Source: Musa acuminata AAA Group
Lineage: Eukaryota > Streptophyta > Magnoliopsida > Zingiberales > Musaceae
Assembly (NCBI RefSeq): GCF_036884655.1
Contig: NC_088345.1
Location: forward strand, 33,419,501 to 33,483,500
DNA: 64,000 bases
Direction of reading: 5' to 3'
A program made the position numbers and the translations under genes. The notes under the pieces are model-generated. The model did not search any database. It had not been told where the DNA came from and was given only the letters and a program-made list of their open reading frames with translations. Position 1 is the stretch's first letter. Each line of letters begins with the position of its first letter. Below are positions 26,183 to 38,800 of the stretch, piece after piece.

Positions 26183-27600
26183 CTTCTATCTCTGACAGGA
26201 AAGATGAATACTAGCTTGAGATGAAGAACTATCCATCAGACAAAAAGGAACAAACAGAAGAGAATTACATGTGAATGTATATAACCAGTAATGGATATAA
26301 GTTCAAAGAATTGTTATATTAATTAGTCATTGACTCATTTCCTATTGACTGACACTTTGTATTTCCTGGTATAACTTTGAAAGCAATCAAGACTGGTACA
26401 GTGGTAGTAACAATTCTACTGCTCAATACTAATTACTTTGAGAACAACTTTACTAGCCACAGCACAGGTACAAAAGACAATTTATTTAAAATACATTTCA
26501 AGGTTAAAAAACAAAGCATAAGAACATTTTAAGCAATAAACTTAACATGACTTGGCAAATAACCTTGATTTCCAATCCAATTGTAAGTAGAATGCAATGA
26601 ATTATATGGAGACAAAAGTCTCTTCAGGACAGATTACCCCAGCATATAAGGTCAAACATCCTCATGATTTGGCAAATGAGGGAATTGATTCTTTAAGCTG
26701 GCATGTAAATACATGATTTGAGGCAAACCAAGTATTGATATCACAATAGACAAAACTCTGTGGCAATCACCAATATTTGCATCTTTATTTTTAGGGTAAA
26801 TTTCTATCTACAACTTAGATCCAGAAATTACAGAACACAGCAAATGTACAATCACCAATGCAGTCAACTCCATCATTTCCTTTAAAGATGAAGGACAACC
26901 TAAAATAGACAATCAAGCATCTGCCATCTTTATATCTGACAGGCACCAAATGAAAAAGAACAGATTTACATTTGCAATATATATGGTCAATAATGGAGAC
27001 AAGATTAGAGTTTGTTAGATTAACAAGTCATTGATTTATTTCCTATGTGCTGATGCTTCCTATGTCCTGGTACATGTTCAAAAGTAATGAAGATTCTGGT
27101 ACATTAGTAAGGTCGAGTGCCCAATACTAATTACTTTCAGGATAACTTCATCAGCTACAACAAAACATCTTTTTAAGTAAGAAAAAAGTTGCTTAAAATA
27201 CATTTCAAAGTTAAACAATGACACAATCACATTCAAAAGCATTAATACAACACAGCTTGGCAAATAACACTAGTCTCCCATCCAATTATAGGTAAAAAAA
27301 TGAAGCAATCTATATAGAGTTAAAAGTCTCTTCAGGCTTTTAAAAAGGCTCATAGTGTTGGACTGCTACATACTTTGGCAAACGTAGCAATCAACAACCA
27401 TGGGCATGTCAACATATGATATGAGGGAATCCAGATATTGCAAGTTGGAAATAAACAAAACCTTAAAATGATCAGCAATCTAGACACCCTTATTTGAATC
27501 TACAATCTTTTGAGGGTAAATTTCTACCGACAACTAAGATCCAGAAAATAAAGAACATAGTTAATGTAGCAATCGCCAACGAGGTCAACCCCATCATCAT
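26160..27600 (-). repeat. Diverged tandem duplication in the actin leader intron
   Basis: About 26160-26900 and 26910-27600 are similar by eye. The sequence around the real start codon (CATCTGCCATCTTC, about 26173-26186) recurs as CATCTGCCATCTTT at about 26919-26932, followed by the same TCTGACAGG acceptor-like stretch. Shared later landmarks include GTCATTGA-TATTTCCTAT, GAGGGAAT and AAATTTCTA-C-ACAACT. Confidence 0.7.
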
Positions 27601-27929
27601 CTTCCAAGATGATTGAGAGAAGCTAAATATACTGAAATAATAAACTGAACTAATATATAGCACGACAATCAGATGAACAAAGCAGTCATGATCCCCAAAT
27701 TCCTAAAGGTAACCAAGAACAGATAAACACAAAATTTATGGCCTTCACTGTAATGTAACTTGATGAGCAATTAAATTAAAGAAGAGAAGAATAAGAAAAA
27801 GCAGATGAACAAAACAAGATACGAGAAATGGATAGAATAGAAACTGGTAAGAAACCACAGCTATTTGCACAAACACATGTGCAGCAAGAGAAAGCAGCAC
27901 AGAATTAGACGAGTATGTTCGTTCTTTAC

Positions 27930-28150
27930 CACACGAGAAATGGACAGGCGGACCAGACGATGGATCGGTCTCCAACTTGTTCTTGGGATCTCTCTCTGGG
28001 GTTGTCTCCTACGACCGATGGCTTGATCTCGTTTGTTTTAAGGGAGGGATGGGGTTTGGAGTTAGAAGAGGGAGGGATGGTAGGAAGCCCGTTTAGCGCG
28101 CGGCCACGAGTGGCGCACGACGCCCGGTTCTTCCGCCCCCTCTCCACACG
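27930..28150 (-). other. Probable actin 5' leader exon and promoter-proximal region
   Basis: On the minus strand a good donor (GTG|GTAAAG, exon end at 27930) follows a GA/CT-rich stretch. The matching acceptor is CTGTCAG at 26192-26198. The leader intron would be about 1.7 kb. The 5' limit is unknown and no convincing TATA box was seen upstream. Confidence 0.5.
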
Positions 28151-28386
28151 ACCCGGTCCTTTCTGTTAGCGAACCGCTTCAGCTGGACGGCTCAGCATCT
28201 CATGAAACCGAACCCGAGAACCCGATAACACAAAGTATTTTAGTCTTTAGTTTGGGCTCAGAGTCTTTAGTCTTTTAAAGTACAAAGTATCCTTTCTTTC
28301 TATCGGAGGCCCATATTTGGCAGGATTGGTAAAAATTGATGCATAATGCTATTCCACTGTTCCTTTATTCCTCAATGTGGCAACTC

Positions 28387-28697
28387 CACTATAACAAAAA
28401 ATAATCATTGGTAATGGATAAAAGTTGTCATAAAAACAAACAAAAATAAATTATCACTAAGAGATTTAATGATGGAATGAGAGTTGTCACCAACTTGGGT
28501 CCCGTAATTAAAAAAATTTTAATGATGAAACAAGAATAAATTATGATTTTTAGTGACAGTTTTTATTTATTTATTTATTTATGAATTTAAATTATATCAC
28601 TAAAAATAAATAAATAAATTGATGAAATGATATTTTTGTGACAATATTTGGTGATGGACGATTTTGTCACCTGATATCTTGGTGAAAACATTATAGT
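28387..28697. mobile_element. MITE-like repeat with CACTA-like ends
   Basis: It begins CACTATAACAAAA and ends with an imperfect reverse counterpart (ACATTATAGTA). Inside are TAGTGACAG and TTGTCACC motifs and a (TTTA)n / (TAAA)n inverted pair near 28563-28617. The ends are imperfect and I see no clear target duplication. Confidence 0.4.
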
Positions 28698-29050
28698 AAT
28701 AACTTAGATACATCGTTAATTTCTAATTAAATAAAAAGATGATAATAATTTAGTGATAAACTAACATGTCACTAAAATTTTTATTTAATTAGAAATAACA
28801 CAATGAGAATCAATTTTTAATTTTTGACAACCTATCAATTTTTAATAATTTGAAAATCATACCAGAATTTTTAATAATAATAAAAAAATTCACATCAATA
28901 TTAAAGATAATACAATCACAAGGTCAAATATCATTTTGTCCAAAAATCAATATTAGATTTGATACGACCACAAACTCCGCATCATCTTAAAAACAAAAAA
29001 ACTATATTGTCTTTTGCAACCTACAAAAGATTGTTAAGTGGACAATAAAA

Positions 29051-29052
<2 letters not shown>

Positions 29053-29107
<55 letters not shown>
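29053..29107. repeat. (AT)n microsatellite
   Basis: About 27 dinucleotide units. Confidence 0.95.
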
Positions 29108-29113
<6 letters not shown>

Positions 29114-30540
29114 GTTGTCTTCGGCACTCCTTTCTACATTATTCTCTTCTGCATGCTACATGATATTATAATTATATAATTACATAAAGATAAATCATTA
29201 TGTTGATAATAAAAGAATATAAAATAAGATGCACAAGCTCCATGGCATTCCTCTTCGATAAACACAGTGGAACACACGAAATCAATGAAAAGAAGCCAAG
29301 GTTGCTCATAGGGAATATGATCTTTAAGCTTCCTAAATTTAAATTGTCACTGTGAATTATCAAAATCATCATAATTAAGACTTTGTTATCAGAACCCCAG
29401 TGTAGAATTACAATAAATGATCATGATGGAAGTAAGATATGATCATCAACAGCGACACACCGAAGATTGAGAAGTAGCAGCAATTAAGGATCAATTATAT
29501 GCTTCAACCATATGCATCATATATATATATAAAGAATATAACGACAGAAAGGAAGTTCTATTTAATTATGTAAGATATATAGAGATAATTATATTCTAAT
29601 TATGATTATTAGTTAATAAAAAAAATTTAATTAAAGTAATATTTATTAGGAGACGTCTTTGTTGAAAGAACTTTCCTAATTACTTATCCTAAACCTTCTA
29701 CTCTCGCCTATAACTTATAGGGACACATCACAAAAATATAACATCATAAGAGTGCATAACATAGTGAAGAGATTACAGATCTTCTCTCTGTTTCTGAATC
29801 CATCAATTATAGTGATCCTATGAAGAATAGAAAAAAAAAAAAAATAGAGAAGAATCTAGTTCTTCTTACATATTAACATCTTAGATTCAATGATGATATG
29901 CTTGTAGCTCTTTTCTAAATAATAACGAAAGATACGTATCGTAATATTTTTTTAGATATATTATTATTTGATTTCAGATTCTGATATGAAATTTTTTTTC
30001 GCATTACAGACAAACAACATGATTACATATTTTATACTGACACGAACACCTAAAATATATGGGTGAAGAACTAATCATTTAAGCATATTTAAAGCAAATA
30101 GAATCCAACCAATCATGAATAGAAATATAAAAATACTTCGTAGTTATATCTAATGATTAATAATTAACATATTCGTTACATTCCTTTTGAGTAGATGAAG
30201 TAGCACTTAACTGAATCACTGCATCTTTCAACATCTTTTCCGTACTTTGTTGTTGGTCGACTAACTCTTTCATTTTGCTCTCCCACTTTTGCATTCATCT
30301 TTGCCTTAATTTTATGCACATAGCTTTTGACTATCTTGTGCACGATGCAATTTTCTTTTATTTGGCCATGCTTTTCTTTGTCCCGAAACTCTTTCAAATA
30401 TCTATCTTTATTTATAAATGAGAATGAATATTCCGTATGTAGATTAACAATCATCTCGTTGTATTTTTCCTACATTAACAGCATAATAATTTTAAATAAG
30501 TATCATTTGATGATATATAAACAGAAACAATAATAAATTA

Positions 30541-31000
30541 TTCATGCAATGACTTCTTTTGTACGATCATCAACAACATTTCTTACTCTTTTTGTTCTTG
30601 TGTGTTAACTCAAAAAACTCTTTCTTGGATGGTTCCTTACCTATGCGTTTTGTTTAACATTAAAAATATATATTAGTATCAAATATAATAACAAAAAATC
30701 AATGAGATACTTTAATAACATATCTCTTCATCTTTCAATTATTCAAAATTTGAAGTGTGGCTCATTGATATGATCTATTAGTCGAGTTACTTGAAATCAT
30801 TTCCTACGAATAATTCAATAATTAGCTAATAAATATTTTAAATATAAGCTGAAATTATGACATGAATAGAAAGAATTTGTCTAAAAATTTTGAGGATTCA
30901 AATAATCAACCAACCATTTCCAATGATCGTGTGGAATTGTATTGGACAATTTTTATGTTTTCTTGAAAAGTGGCATTCGCATTCAAGTACTTTATTCTAA
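30541..31000 (-). pseudogene. Remnant of an En/Spm (CACTA) plant transposase-type ORF
   Basis: Minus-strand translation gives GKEPSKKEFFELTHKNK near 30640-30590, then after a frame change VVDDRTKEVI. Further upstream is HDHWKWLVDYLNPQNF near 30935-30890. These resemble the plant Ptta/En/Spm transposase family (G-EPS--E-F--TH, FVD-RS-, W--LV-YW). There are multiple stops and frame changes; it is non-functional. Assignment is from memory of the family pattern. Confidence 0.4.
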
Positions 31001-31910
31001 TTTTATATTTTATTTGCCTATAATGATCAAGTAATATGTCTGACACATATTCTTTATGATTCTTCATTAAGATCAAATTTTTCTACACTTAAAACATAAA
31101 CATTAGTGTATTCACTGATAATTTTTCTCCCTTAATGTAAATTAATTATCATAAATAATATATTATTTTATATAAATTATTAACTTTATTATGTGTGTAG
31201 TATAGTTAAAAATAATAATTAAAATTAATTTTTTTAATTACATAGATAAATTAATATTTTTATTAATTAATTTATTTTCTAATGAGTGATATGATTTTTA
31301 GAAAATAAATTGTTCAATTTTTTTTTTATCAGTGACCCATAAGAAATAAATATTATAATTCTATCTTTATGTATAAAAGTAAAATAATAATAAAATAATA
31401 GTGTAGTATAAGGGTTCCTCCTCTTTTCCTGGTTTAGGTTAGAAGTAGAAGAATTAAAGAAATAATTCCTTGAGGAGAGGTAGGATCCTCTTTTTTTTTT
31501 TTATGGACTTTGATTCATACTTTGAAATATTTAATATTAAGATTGTTAGAATTTTATAATACATAATAATATTTTTAATTTAAAATCTTATGATTAATAA
31601 ATAATAATAATTAATTTATGATGTTAGAATGATTATTTAATTTATAATAGTCTCTTAAGTTTAAATGAATTTGTAGATTAACTTAATTATTAAATTCTTA
31701 TTTTTTGATTAACATAATAGTTCTAATTCATTGAATTAGATATATCTATTTTTTAAGAATTATGTATGAATTTTTATAAATTAATTAGTTTTAAATTTAA
31801 GACCATGAATCTAAATTATTTAAATTCATGAATTTGAGTTACTTTTTAATAATTAAAATATTAAAATCTAATTTAATAAGTGAGGTCAAATTAGGGGTCT
31901 AGCATGAGTT

Positions 31911-32130
31911 AAGTTAATTGGCCAAATCAACCTATGTGGTTAGGTACGACCCATCACATATGGTCAAGTATAATCTAGCTCATATAGAATCCAATGCATA
32001 TAGTTATACATGTCCCAACTTATGTGGCAAAGTATTGCCTAATATGGCCAAGCGTGACTTAGCCTATATGGCTAAATACAATTCAATTCATATGACTAAG
32101 CATAAAATTGAATATATGATCAGGTATGGT
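31911..32130 (+). repeat. Degenerate ~24-bp tandem repeat at the array edge
   Basis: Repeated CATATGGCTAAGTA-like units with much divergence. It abuts the first, truncated 5S copy. The single open frame through it is a by-product of the period. Confidence 0.55.
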
Positions 32131-32235
32131 TCAACCAGCACCGGATCCCATCAAAACTTCGAAGTTAAGCATGCTTGGGCGAGAGTAGTACTAGGATGGG
32201 AGGAGACCCCTTTGGAAGTCCTCATGTTGCACTCC
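32130..32235 (+). pseudogene. 5S copy 1, 5'-truncated
   Basis: The first ~20 nt are replaced: the ACTAAAG segment is missing and CCAGCACCGG joins repeat DNA. The C box is altered (GATGGGAGGAGACC). This is the left edge of the array. Confidence 0.85.
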
Positions 32236-32537
32236 TTTTTGCGCCCTGAGCGATGGGTTCGGAATTTTCCGTGACCGCTACACTGTCAGTCTCGTGGGGC
32301 TCGGAGAGAGCTTTCCGGATTGGGGTCGCAATAGCGATTTCGAGTTCGTTCGACAAAGTCCTGATGGTTTTGGCGCGCACTTGCCATGTCCGATATGCCG
32401 TCGGCCTCGTGGGCATCGGAGAGAGCCAACAATAATGATTCTGAGATCGTTCGAGAGGTTTCGGGGCGAGCAAGGGGCTCCGGTCATCGATTCGCCGCTG
32501 CGACGTGCACAAAGGCGAGGGACGACGCATGCAAAAT

Positions 32538-32654
32538 AAGTGTGATCATATCAGCACTAAAGCACCAGATCCCATTAGAACTCCGAAGTTAAGCGTGCTT
32601 AGGCGAGGGTAGTACTAGGATGGGTGACCCTTGGGAAGTCCTCGGTTGCACTCC
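32538..32654 (+). rRNA. 5S rRNA copy 2, 117 bp
   Basis: Complete in outline, with two 1-nt deletions in and after the C box (GACCCTTGGG, CTCGGTTGC) and CTTAGGCGAGGG in the A/intermediate region. Doubtful function. Confidence 0.8.
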
Positions 32655-32766
32655 TTTTTGCACCCCGAGCGATGAAAACCTCTCCCGTAGCCTCCGAGGT
32701 GATGGTTCCGGTCGTCGATACGCTGTCCGCGACGTGCACAAAGGAGAGGGACGACGCACACAAAAC

Positions 32767-32870
32767 GAGTGATATCATACCAGCACTAAAGCATTAGATC
32801 CCATCAGAACTCTAAAGTTAAGCGTGCTTAAGCGAAAGTGACCCCTTGGGAAGTCCTCGTGTTGCGCTCC
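32767..32870 (+). pseudogene. 5S copy 3 with 15-bp internal deletion
   Basis: The AGTAGTACTAGGATGG segment is missing (GCGAAAGTGACC), removing the intermediate element and the front of the C box. The spacer before it is only 112 bp. Confidence 0.85.
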
Positions 32871-32886
32871 TTTTTGCACCCCGAGC

Positions 32887-34961
32887 GACAAGCAGCAGGA
32901 GTTGCGCCGGAGTCAAGATCATGATCACGTTGGGAGTTCGAGAGTTCGACGGAAGTTCGGACGGTCGTCGGAAGTTCTGCGAGAACAGATCCGAGAAGTC
33001 CAGAAGCTTGCCAAGCGAAGCTCGTCGGAACTCGCCAAGTGGATCGTCCCAAAGTCCAGGAGTTTGCCGGAAGTCCGCAGAAGAATCACCGAGGGTTCAT
33101 CGGATGATCGACAGAAGTTCGCCGGAAGAAGCGATTGACGCATCGGAGCAAAGCTACAGAAATTGTCTTAGATTTAATCATAGTTAGCACGTTGATTAAG
33201 TTGGAAAATGGGAGGTGATCCCATTAGCTTAATCTTGGGGCAATTGGGCCCCTGAAAAGATTGAAATTGGGCCGAATGGAGCTAACCATTCGGACCCTGA
33301 TTGCACCAGGAGGTGCAACCGCCTAGGCCAGGAGGTGGCACCGCCTGGGCTAAGTCTCCCAGTGAGACTGGGTGGTGCAACCGCCCTAGCCAGGAGGTGC
33401 AACCGCCTGAGCTCAGTCTTCGAGCTAGACTGGGCGGTGCAACCTCCCTGACAGAGAGGTAGCACCGCCTGAGCTCAGTCTTCGAGCTAGACTGGGCGGT
33501 GCAACCTCCCTGACAGAGAGGTAGCACCGCCTAAGCTCGGTCTTCGAGCTCTGGCAGAGAGGTGCAACCGCCTCAGTCAAGAGGTGGCATCGCCTGGGGC
33601 TCAGTCTCCGAGCCAGACTCAGGCGGTGCAACCGCCCCTGACAGAGAGGTGCAACCGCTTGGGCTCAGTCTCCGAGCTCTGCCAGGCGGTGCAACCTCTC
33701 TAGTCAGGAGGTGCAACTGCCTGATCCCAGAATTTCGGGATTTGATCGTTTTGAGCTCCAAATTTGAACTGGGTTGGAGCCTATAAATACCCCACCCATT
33801 CAGCACAGAAATGACATAGACCTACACCGAAATCTTGATTCTTTCTGTGATTCTAAGAGCTCAAAATTGTTGTAAAGCCTTTAAGTCTCCTCCTTCTGTT
33901 CTTTAAGCTTCTGAATTGTAAAAGTGAGGAGAGAAAGGTTCTGTAAGGGTTGTCTCCTGAGCCCATCAAAAGGAGTGAAACTGTAAAAGGGCAGTTGGCC
34001 TTCGCCCATTGAAGGAAGGCAGCTAGTTGACATCGGTGACCTCGTCGGAGGAGGAAGCCAAAAGTGGAGTAGGTCAAGACTGACCGAACCACTCTAAATC
34101 TCTGGTTTGCTTTTATCTCGAGTACCTTATCATTACTGCAAACCTCCTATATAACTACTGCTCTCTGCGCCTTTAAGAACAAGTTCTAAGTGCTGATCTT
34201 TTCGAATCTGCATTCAGACGTAAATCTGTGTTTTTCGTACGATCAGCTTACGTTTGTGTTTTGATTCTGCAAAACTGTCTTCTGCGCTTTTTATGAACTA
34301 GCTTCTAAGTTTAGATCACTTTGAAACTGTTTTAGACGCAAACTACGTTTAGACGTAAAACTACGTTTAGACGCAAACTGCGTTTAGACGTAAAGTTGTG
34401 TTTAAACGTAAACTGCGCAAACTATGTTTAAACATAAAACTATGTTTTAGACGTAAACTTCTTTTAAACGTAAAACTACGTTTAGACGTAAAACTGCGTT
34501 TAGACGCAAACTGCGTTTAGACGTAAAACTGCGTTTAGACGTAAACTGAGTTTAGACGCAAAACTGTGTTTAGACGCAAACTGCGCAAACTGTGTTTGGA
34601 CATAAAACTATGTTTTAGACGTAAACTACTTTTTGACGCAAACTGCGTTTAGACGTAAAACTGCGTTTAGACGTAAACTGAGTTTAGACGCAAAACTGAG
34701 TTTAGATGCAAAACTGCGGTTAGACGTAAAACTGTGTTTAGACGCAAAACTGCGTTTAGACGAAAACTGTATTTAGACGCAAACTCAGTTTAGACGTAAA
34801 CTGTGCTTAGACGTAAACTGCGCTTAATCTTAAGTAATCTTAGAATCGGCTTTTACATCGAAATCATTTTTATCGGACGAACGCAGCTTTCGTTTTTAAA
34901 TCGCTGAAAGATTTCTGCTGCACTAATTCACCCCCCCCTCTTAGTGCTCTTGATCCTAATA
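32887..34961 (+). mobile_element. Truncated Sirevirus LTR D
   Basis: It lacks the first ~96 bp of the LTR. The left junction joins 5S spacer (CCCCGAGCGAC) to LTR interior (GACAAGCAGCAGG) with GAC microhomology. The right end GATCCTAATA is the LTR end, followed by GTTAC of a non-coding LTR element. It contains a hairpin cluster (33300-33730), a TATA box at 33782-33789 and an expanded, irregular 18-bp minisatellite (34325-34830). Confidence 0.85.
34325..34830 (+). repeat. 18-bp LTR minisatellite, long irregular array (LTR D)
   Basis: About 28 units of TTTAGACGTAAAACTGCG, many with a one-base loss (CGCAAACTG), and a higher-order block (GCGCAAACT-TGTTT...) repeated twice. Confidence 0.85.
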
Positions 34962-36485
34962 GTTACACCCAAGTTGCTCCGCTCCTCGTTTTTCACATTG
35001 AGTTGATGGTGGCCCTCGCGCCCACCATTCCATGGGTCAGCCCTCCCTTGAGTCCGATCTCCACATCGACTCCAAGTGTGCCTTCATTTAAGTTGCTTTG
35101 GGTCGCTCCCCCACTTGATCTCGCAATGCATCCACCAATGCATTCTCTCAAGCGAGATCATGCGACGACTCCTCGCCGCTTGCTCAGTCCATCGAGCTTC
35201 GTGGAGTTGTTGTTTGTTGAGGTGCTCCTCCTCAACATGTGAGGTCCATCCCACATGATTCTCTCTCTGGAGAGCCGAGACTTATCCCTCTTGGATAACT
35301 ATCCCGTTGGAGCAACATCTCTCTTCGTTTCGGAGACCACCATCCCCTTGGACTACTCCGATCTGCTGAACAAACTGTGCATTGTTCTGCCTCCTGCAAA
35401 CGCACTTGCTAGATTGCAACTCCCCGTCAATACAGTCCCCGCTGCACCCCTCAAGGCCTAGCAACATGCTGAACTCGTTGCACACTTCTGCCTCCTACGG
35501 ACGTATCCTTCGCATGCCGAAGAGAAAGTTTCGATGCTCCATGGTGCCGAGTTTCGGTCGCCTTGGGATGGCCGTGAACATTCCATCATCCGCATACAAG
35601 CCCATGCATGAGTACCAAATTCTTCGAGTTAGCAATTCCCCTCACCTCTGTGAGCTTTGCATAACTCTTTTGGTTGTTGAGCAACTCATTCCACCTTGGA
35701 TGGTCTCATCATTTACCAAGCGCCTCGCTTGCCTTGAGCACCATCAAGTATAGTTGTCAACGTTGAGCCATAGCTCAAACTCAGCCATCACAACCTTTGT
35801 GCGCTCCACATTCATCCAAGCTTGCCTATTCTCGTGGTGCTACTTGCGCGAAGGGTTGGCCATTCCTCTGAATGCCAATCTCATATGCCCGCTCCTCTAC
35901 GCAACTCCTTTTCCCTACATCTCCATGCCCGTTTTCCCCCAAACGGTCGTGCGTGTGCTGACTGCCCTCAACGCAGCCCCGCTAAGTCCCCCACGTTTGC
36001 ATGCTAAGTGTTTCTATGAGTGCTTGTCCCGCTCTGATACTATCTGTCACGGACTTAGCTGGTTTTGCCTAAGTCGTGCGGCACCCTTGCATGTCCGTCC
36101 GCAAAGGTCAGCCTCCCCGAAGCCTCTCATTGTCCCTTAGGACCACCAAAAGAGAGAACGGGTTAGAGAGGACGCCTCAATCGGGATCCACAAGCAAACA
36201 TCTCCGAAAAACACTTCATAGACAATGAAAATTACAAACAGACTTTACAAGCTCTGAACAGTGGCACAACAAAGGGTAAAATGGTCCATTACAGATCGAA
36301 AATCTCTCGCACGTGCCCATATGACACAACCTTTATTTACGAGCCTAAAGAGGCCACCAACCAAACTAAAATGGGACTATAAAGCCTTTGGCCTCTACAA
36401 GCTGTACAAGGCATGAACATGCCAAAAGACATGGACATACATAAGCATTACATCAAACATCCTGTTTCGAAGTTTGTCCGTGACA
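34962..36485 (-). mobile_element. Truncated non-coding LTR element (copy E2)
   Basis: Collinear with 54834-56359. The internal part is 34962-36044 and the 5' LTR is 36045-36485 (441 bp, minus strand), with a decayed primer-site complement (GCTCTGATACTA) beside it. The right flank is ATACGCCGTCC of the 5S spacer. The far half was lost with the deletion that also cut LTR D. Confidence 0.85.
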
Positions 36486-37787
36486 ATACGCCGTCCGCGA
36501 CGTGCACAAAGGCGAGGGATGACGCACACAAAACTAGTGCGATCATACCAGCACTAAAGCACCGGATCCCATCAGAACTTCAAAGTTAAGCGTGCTTGGG
36601 CGAGAGTAGTGTTGAATCTCGGATTTTGATGATGAAGTCAATTGTCATTTGTTATCTAATCTATGTGTTGAGATAAGTGTGCAGGATTAACTACGATAAG
36701 AGTAAGACAAGCAGCAGGTGTTGCGCCGGAGTCAAGATCATGATCACGTTGGGAGTTCGAGAGTTCGACGGAAGTTCGGACGGTCGTCGGAGGTTCAGCG
36801 AGAACAGATCCGAGAAGTCCAGAAGCTTGCCAAGCGAAGCTCGTCGGAACTCGCCAAGTGGATCGTCGCAAAGTCCAGGAGTATGCCGGATGTCCGCAGA
36901 AGGATCACCGAGGGTTATCGGTTGATCGACGGAAGTTGGCAGGAAACTCGCCGGAAGAAGCGATTGACGCATCGGAGCAAAGCTGCAGAAGTTGTCTTAG
37001 AGTTAATCGTAGTTAGCATGATGATTAAGCATGAAAATGGGAGGTGATCCCATTAGCTTAATCTTGGGGCAATTGGGCCCCTGAAAAGATTCAAAGTGGG
37101 CCGAATGGAGTGAACCATTCGGACCCTGATTGCACCAGGAGGTGCAACCGCCCCAGCCAGGAGGTGCAACCGCCTGGGCTGTGGGGTTGGGAGGTGCAAC
37201 CGCCCCAGCCAGGAGGTGCAACCGCCAGGGCTGCGAGGCTGGGAGGTGCAACCGCCCCAGCCGAGAGGTGCAACCGCCCAGAGCTCAGTCTTCGAGCTAG
37301 ACTGGGCGGTGCAACCTCCTCTGCCAAGAGGTAGCACCGCCAGAGCTCAAGTTTCGAGCTCTGCCAGGCGATGCAACCACTGAGCTCAGTCTTCGAGCTC
37401 TGGCAGAGAGGTGCATCAGCCTGAGCTCAGTCTCGAGCTCTGCCAGGTGATGCAATCACCGAGCTCAGTCTTCGAGCTCTGGCAGAGAGGTGGATCAGCC
37501 TGAGCTCAGCTTGGAGCTCTGCCAGGTGATGCAACCACCGAGCTCAGTTTCGAGCTCTGCCAGGTGATGCAATCACCAAGCTCAGTCTTCGAGCTCTGCC
37601 AGGTGATGCAACCATCGAGCTCAGTCTTCGAGCTCTGGCAGAGAGAAGCAATCGCCTGAGCTCAGTCTTCGAGCTCTGCCAGGCGGTGCCACCTCTCCAG
37701 TCAAGAGGTGCAACCGCCTGATCCCAGAATTCTGGGATTTGATCGATTTGATCGTTTTGAGCTCGAATTTTGAATTGGGTTGGGGCC

Positions 37788-37795
37788 TATAAATA
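37788..37795 (+). promoter_or_regulatory. TATA box of the 5' LTR
   Basis: TATAAATA in GGGGCCTATAAATACCCC. It would drive the genomic RNA. Confidence 0.7.
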
Positions 37796-38514
37796 CCCCA
37801 CCCATTCAGCACTGAAAAGATACAGACCTACACCGAAATCTTGATCTTTTCTGTGATTCTAAGAGCTCAAAAGTGTTGTAAAGCCTTTAAGTCTCCTCCT
37901 TCTGTTCTTCAAGTTTTCAATTGTAAAGTGAGGAGAGAAAGGTCTGTAAAGGTTGTCTCCTAAGCCTGTCAAAAGGAGAGAAATTGTAAAAGGGCAGTTT
38001 GGCCTTCGCCCATTGAAGGAAGGCACCTAGTTGACGTCGGCAACCTCATCGGTGGAGGAAGCCAAAAGTGGAGTAGGTCAAGGCTGACCGAACCACTCTA
38101 AATCTCTGGTTTGCGTTTATTTTCGAGTACTTTATCATTACTGCAAACCTCCCTCATCACTACTGCTCTCTACGCTTTCACGAACAAGTTCTAAGTGCTG
38201 TTCTTCCAAATCTGCATTCAGACGTAAATTCGTATTTTCATACATTACAGTTTACGTTTACGTTTGATTCTGCAGAACTGTTTTTCGTGCTTTTATGAAC
38301 GAGCTTCTTTGCAGTTTACGCTTACATTTTAATCCTATTAATAACTGCAATCTGTCCTCTACGATTTTACGAACGAGTTTCAACATTTAGACGTAAAACT
38401 GCATTCAGACGTAAATCGGCTTTCCTCGCTCAATCATCAGATTTCAGTTCACGTTTACGTCTTGATTTCAACTGCATACTACCTTCTGCGAGTATACAAA
38501 CGAGTTTCAAAGTT

Positions 38515-38800
38515 TAGACGTAAATCTGCGTCTAGACGTAAAACTGCGTTTAGACGTAAATCTGCGTTTAGACGTAAAACTGCGTTTAGACGTAAAACTG
38601 CGTTTAGACGTAAATCTGCGTTTAGACGTAAAACTGCGTTTAGACGTAAATCTGTGTTTAGACGTAAATCTGCGTTTAGACGTAAATCTGCATTTAGACG
38701 TAAATCTGAGTTTAGACGCAAAACTGCGCTTAGACGCAAAACTGCGCTTAGACGCAAAACTGTGCTTAAACGCAATCTGCGCTTAGACGCAAACTGCACT
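38515..38800 (+). repeat. 18-bp minisatellite in 5' LTR
   Basis: About 15 units of TTTAGACGTAAAACTGCG type; matching array at 46452-46737 in the 3' LTR. Confidence 0.9.

Larger units (their letters stand above)
28150..31910. other. AT-rich intergenic DNA with decayed repeats
   Basis: Apart from the entries given inside it, I see no gene. There are many A/T runs and no long coding frame with recognisable similarity. Confidence 0.5.

Noticed and set aside
30176..30454. 92-codon minus-strand frame
   Set aside because: No family recognised. Lies next to transposase-like traces and probably is chance or a decayed piece of them.
28900..31900. Possible endogenous pararetrovirus or LTR element remnants
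   Set aside because: Only short suggestive words; no reverse transcriptase, protease or movement-protein motif could be seen.
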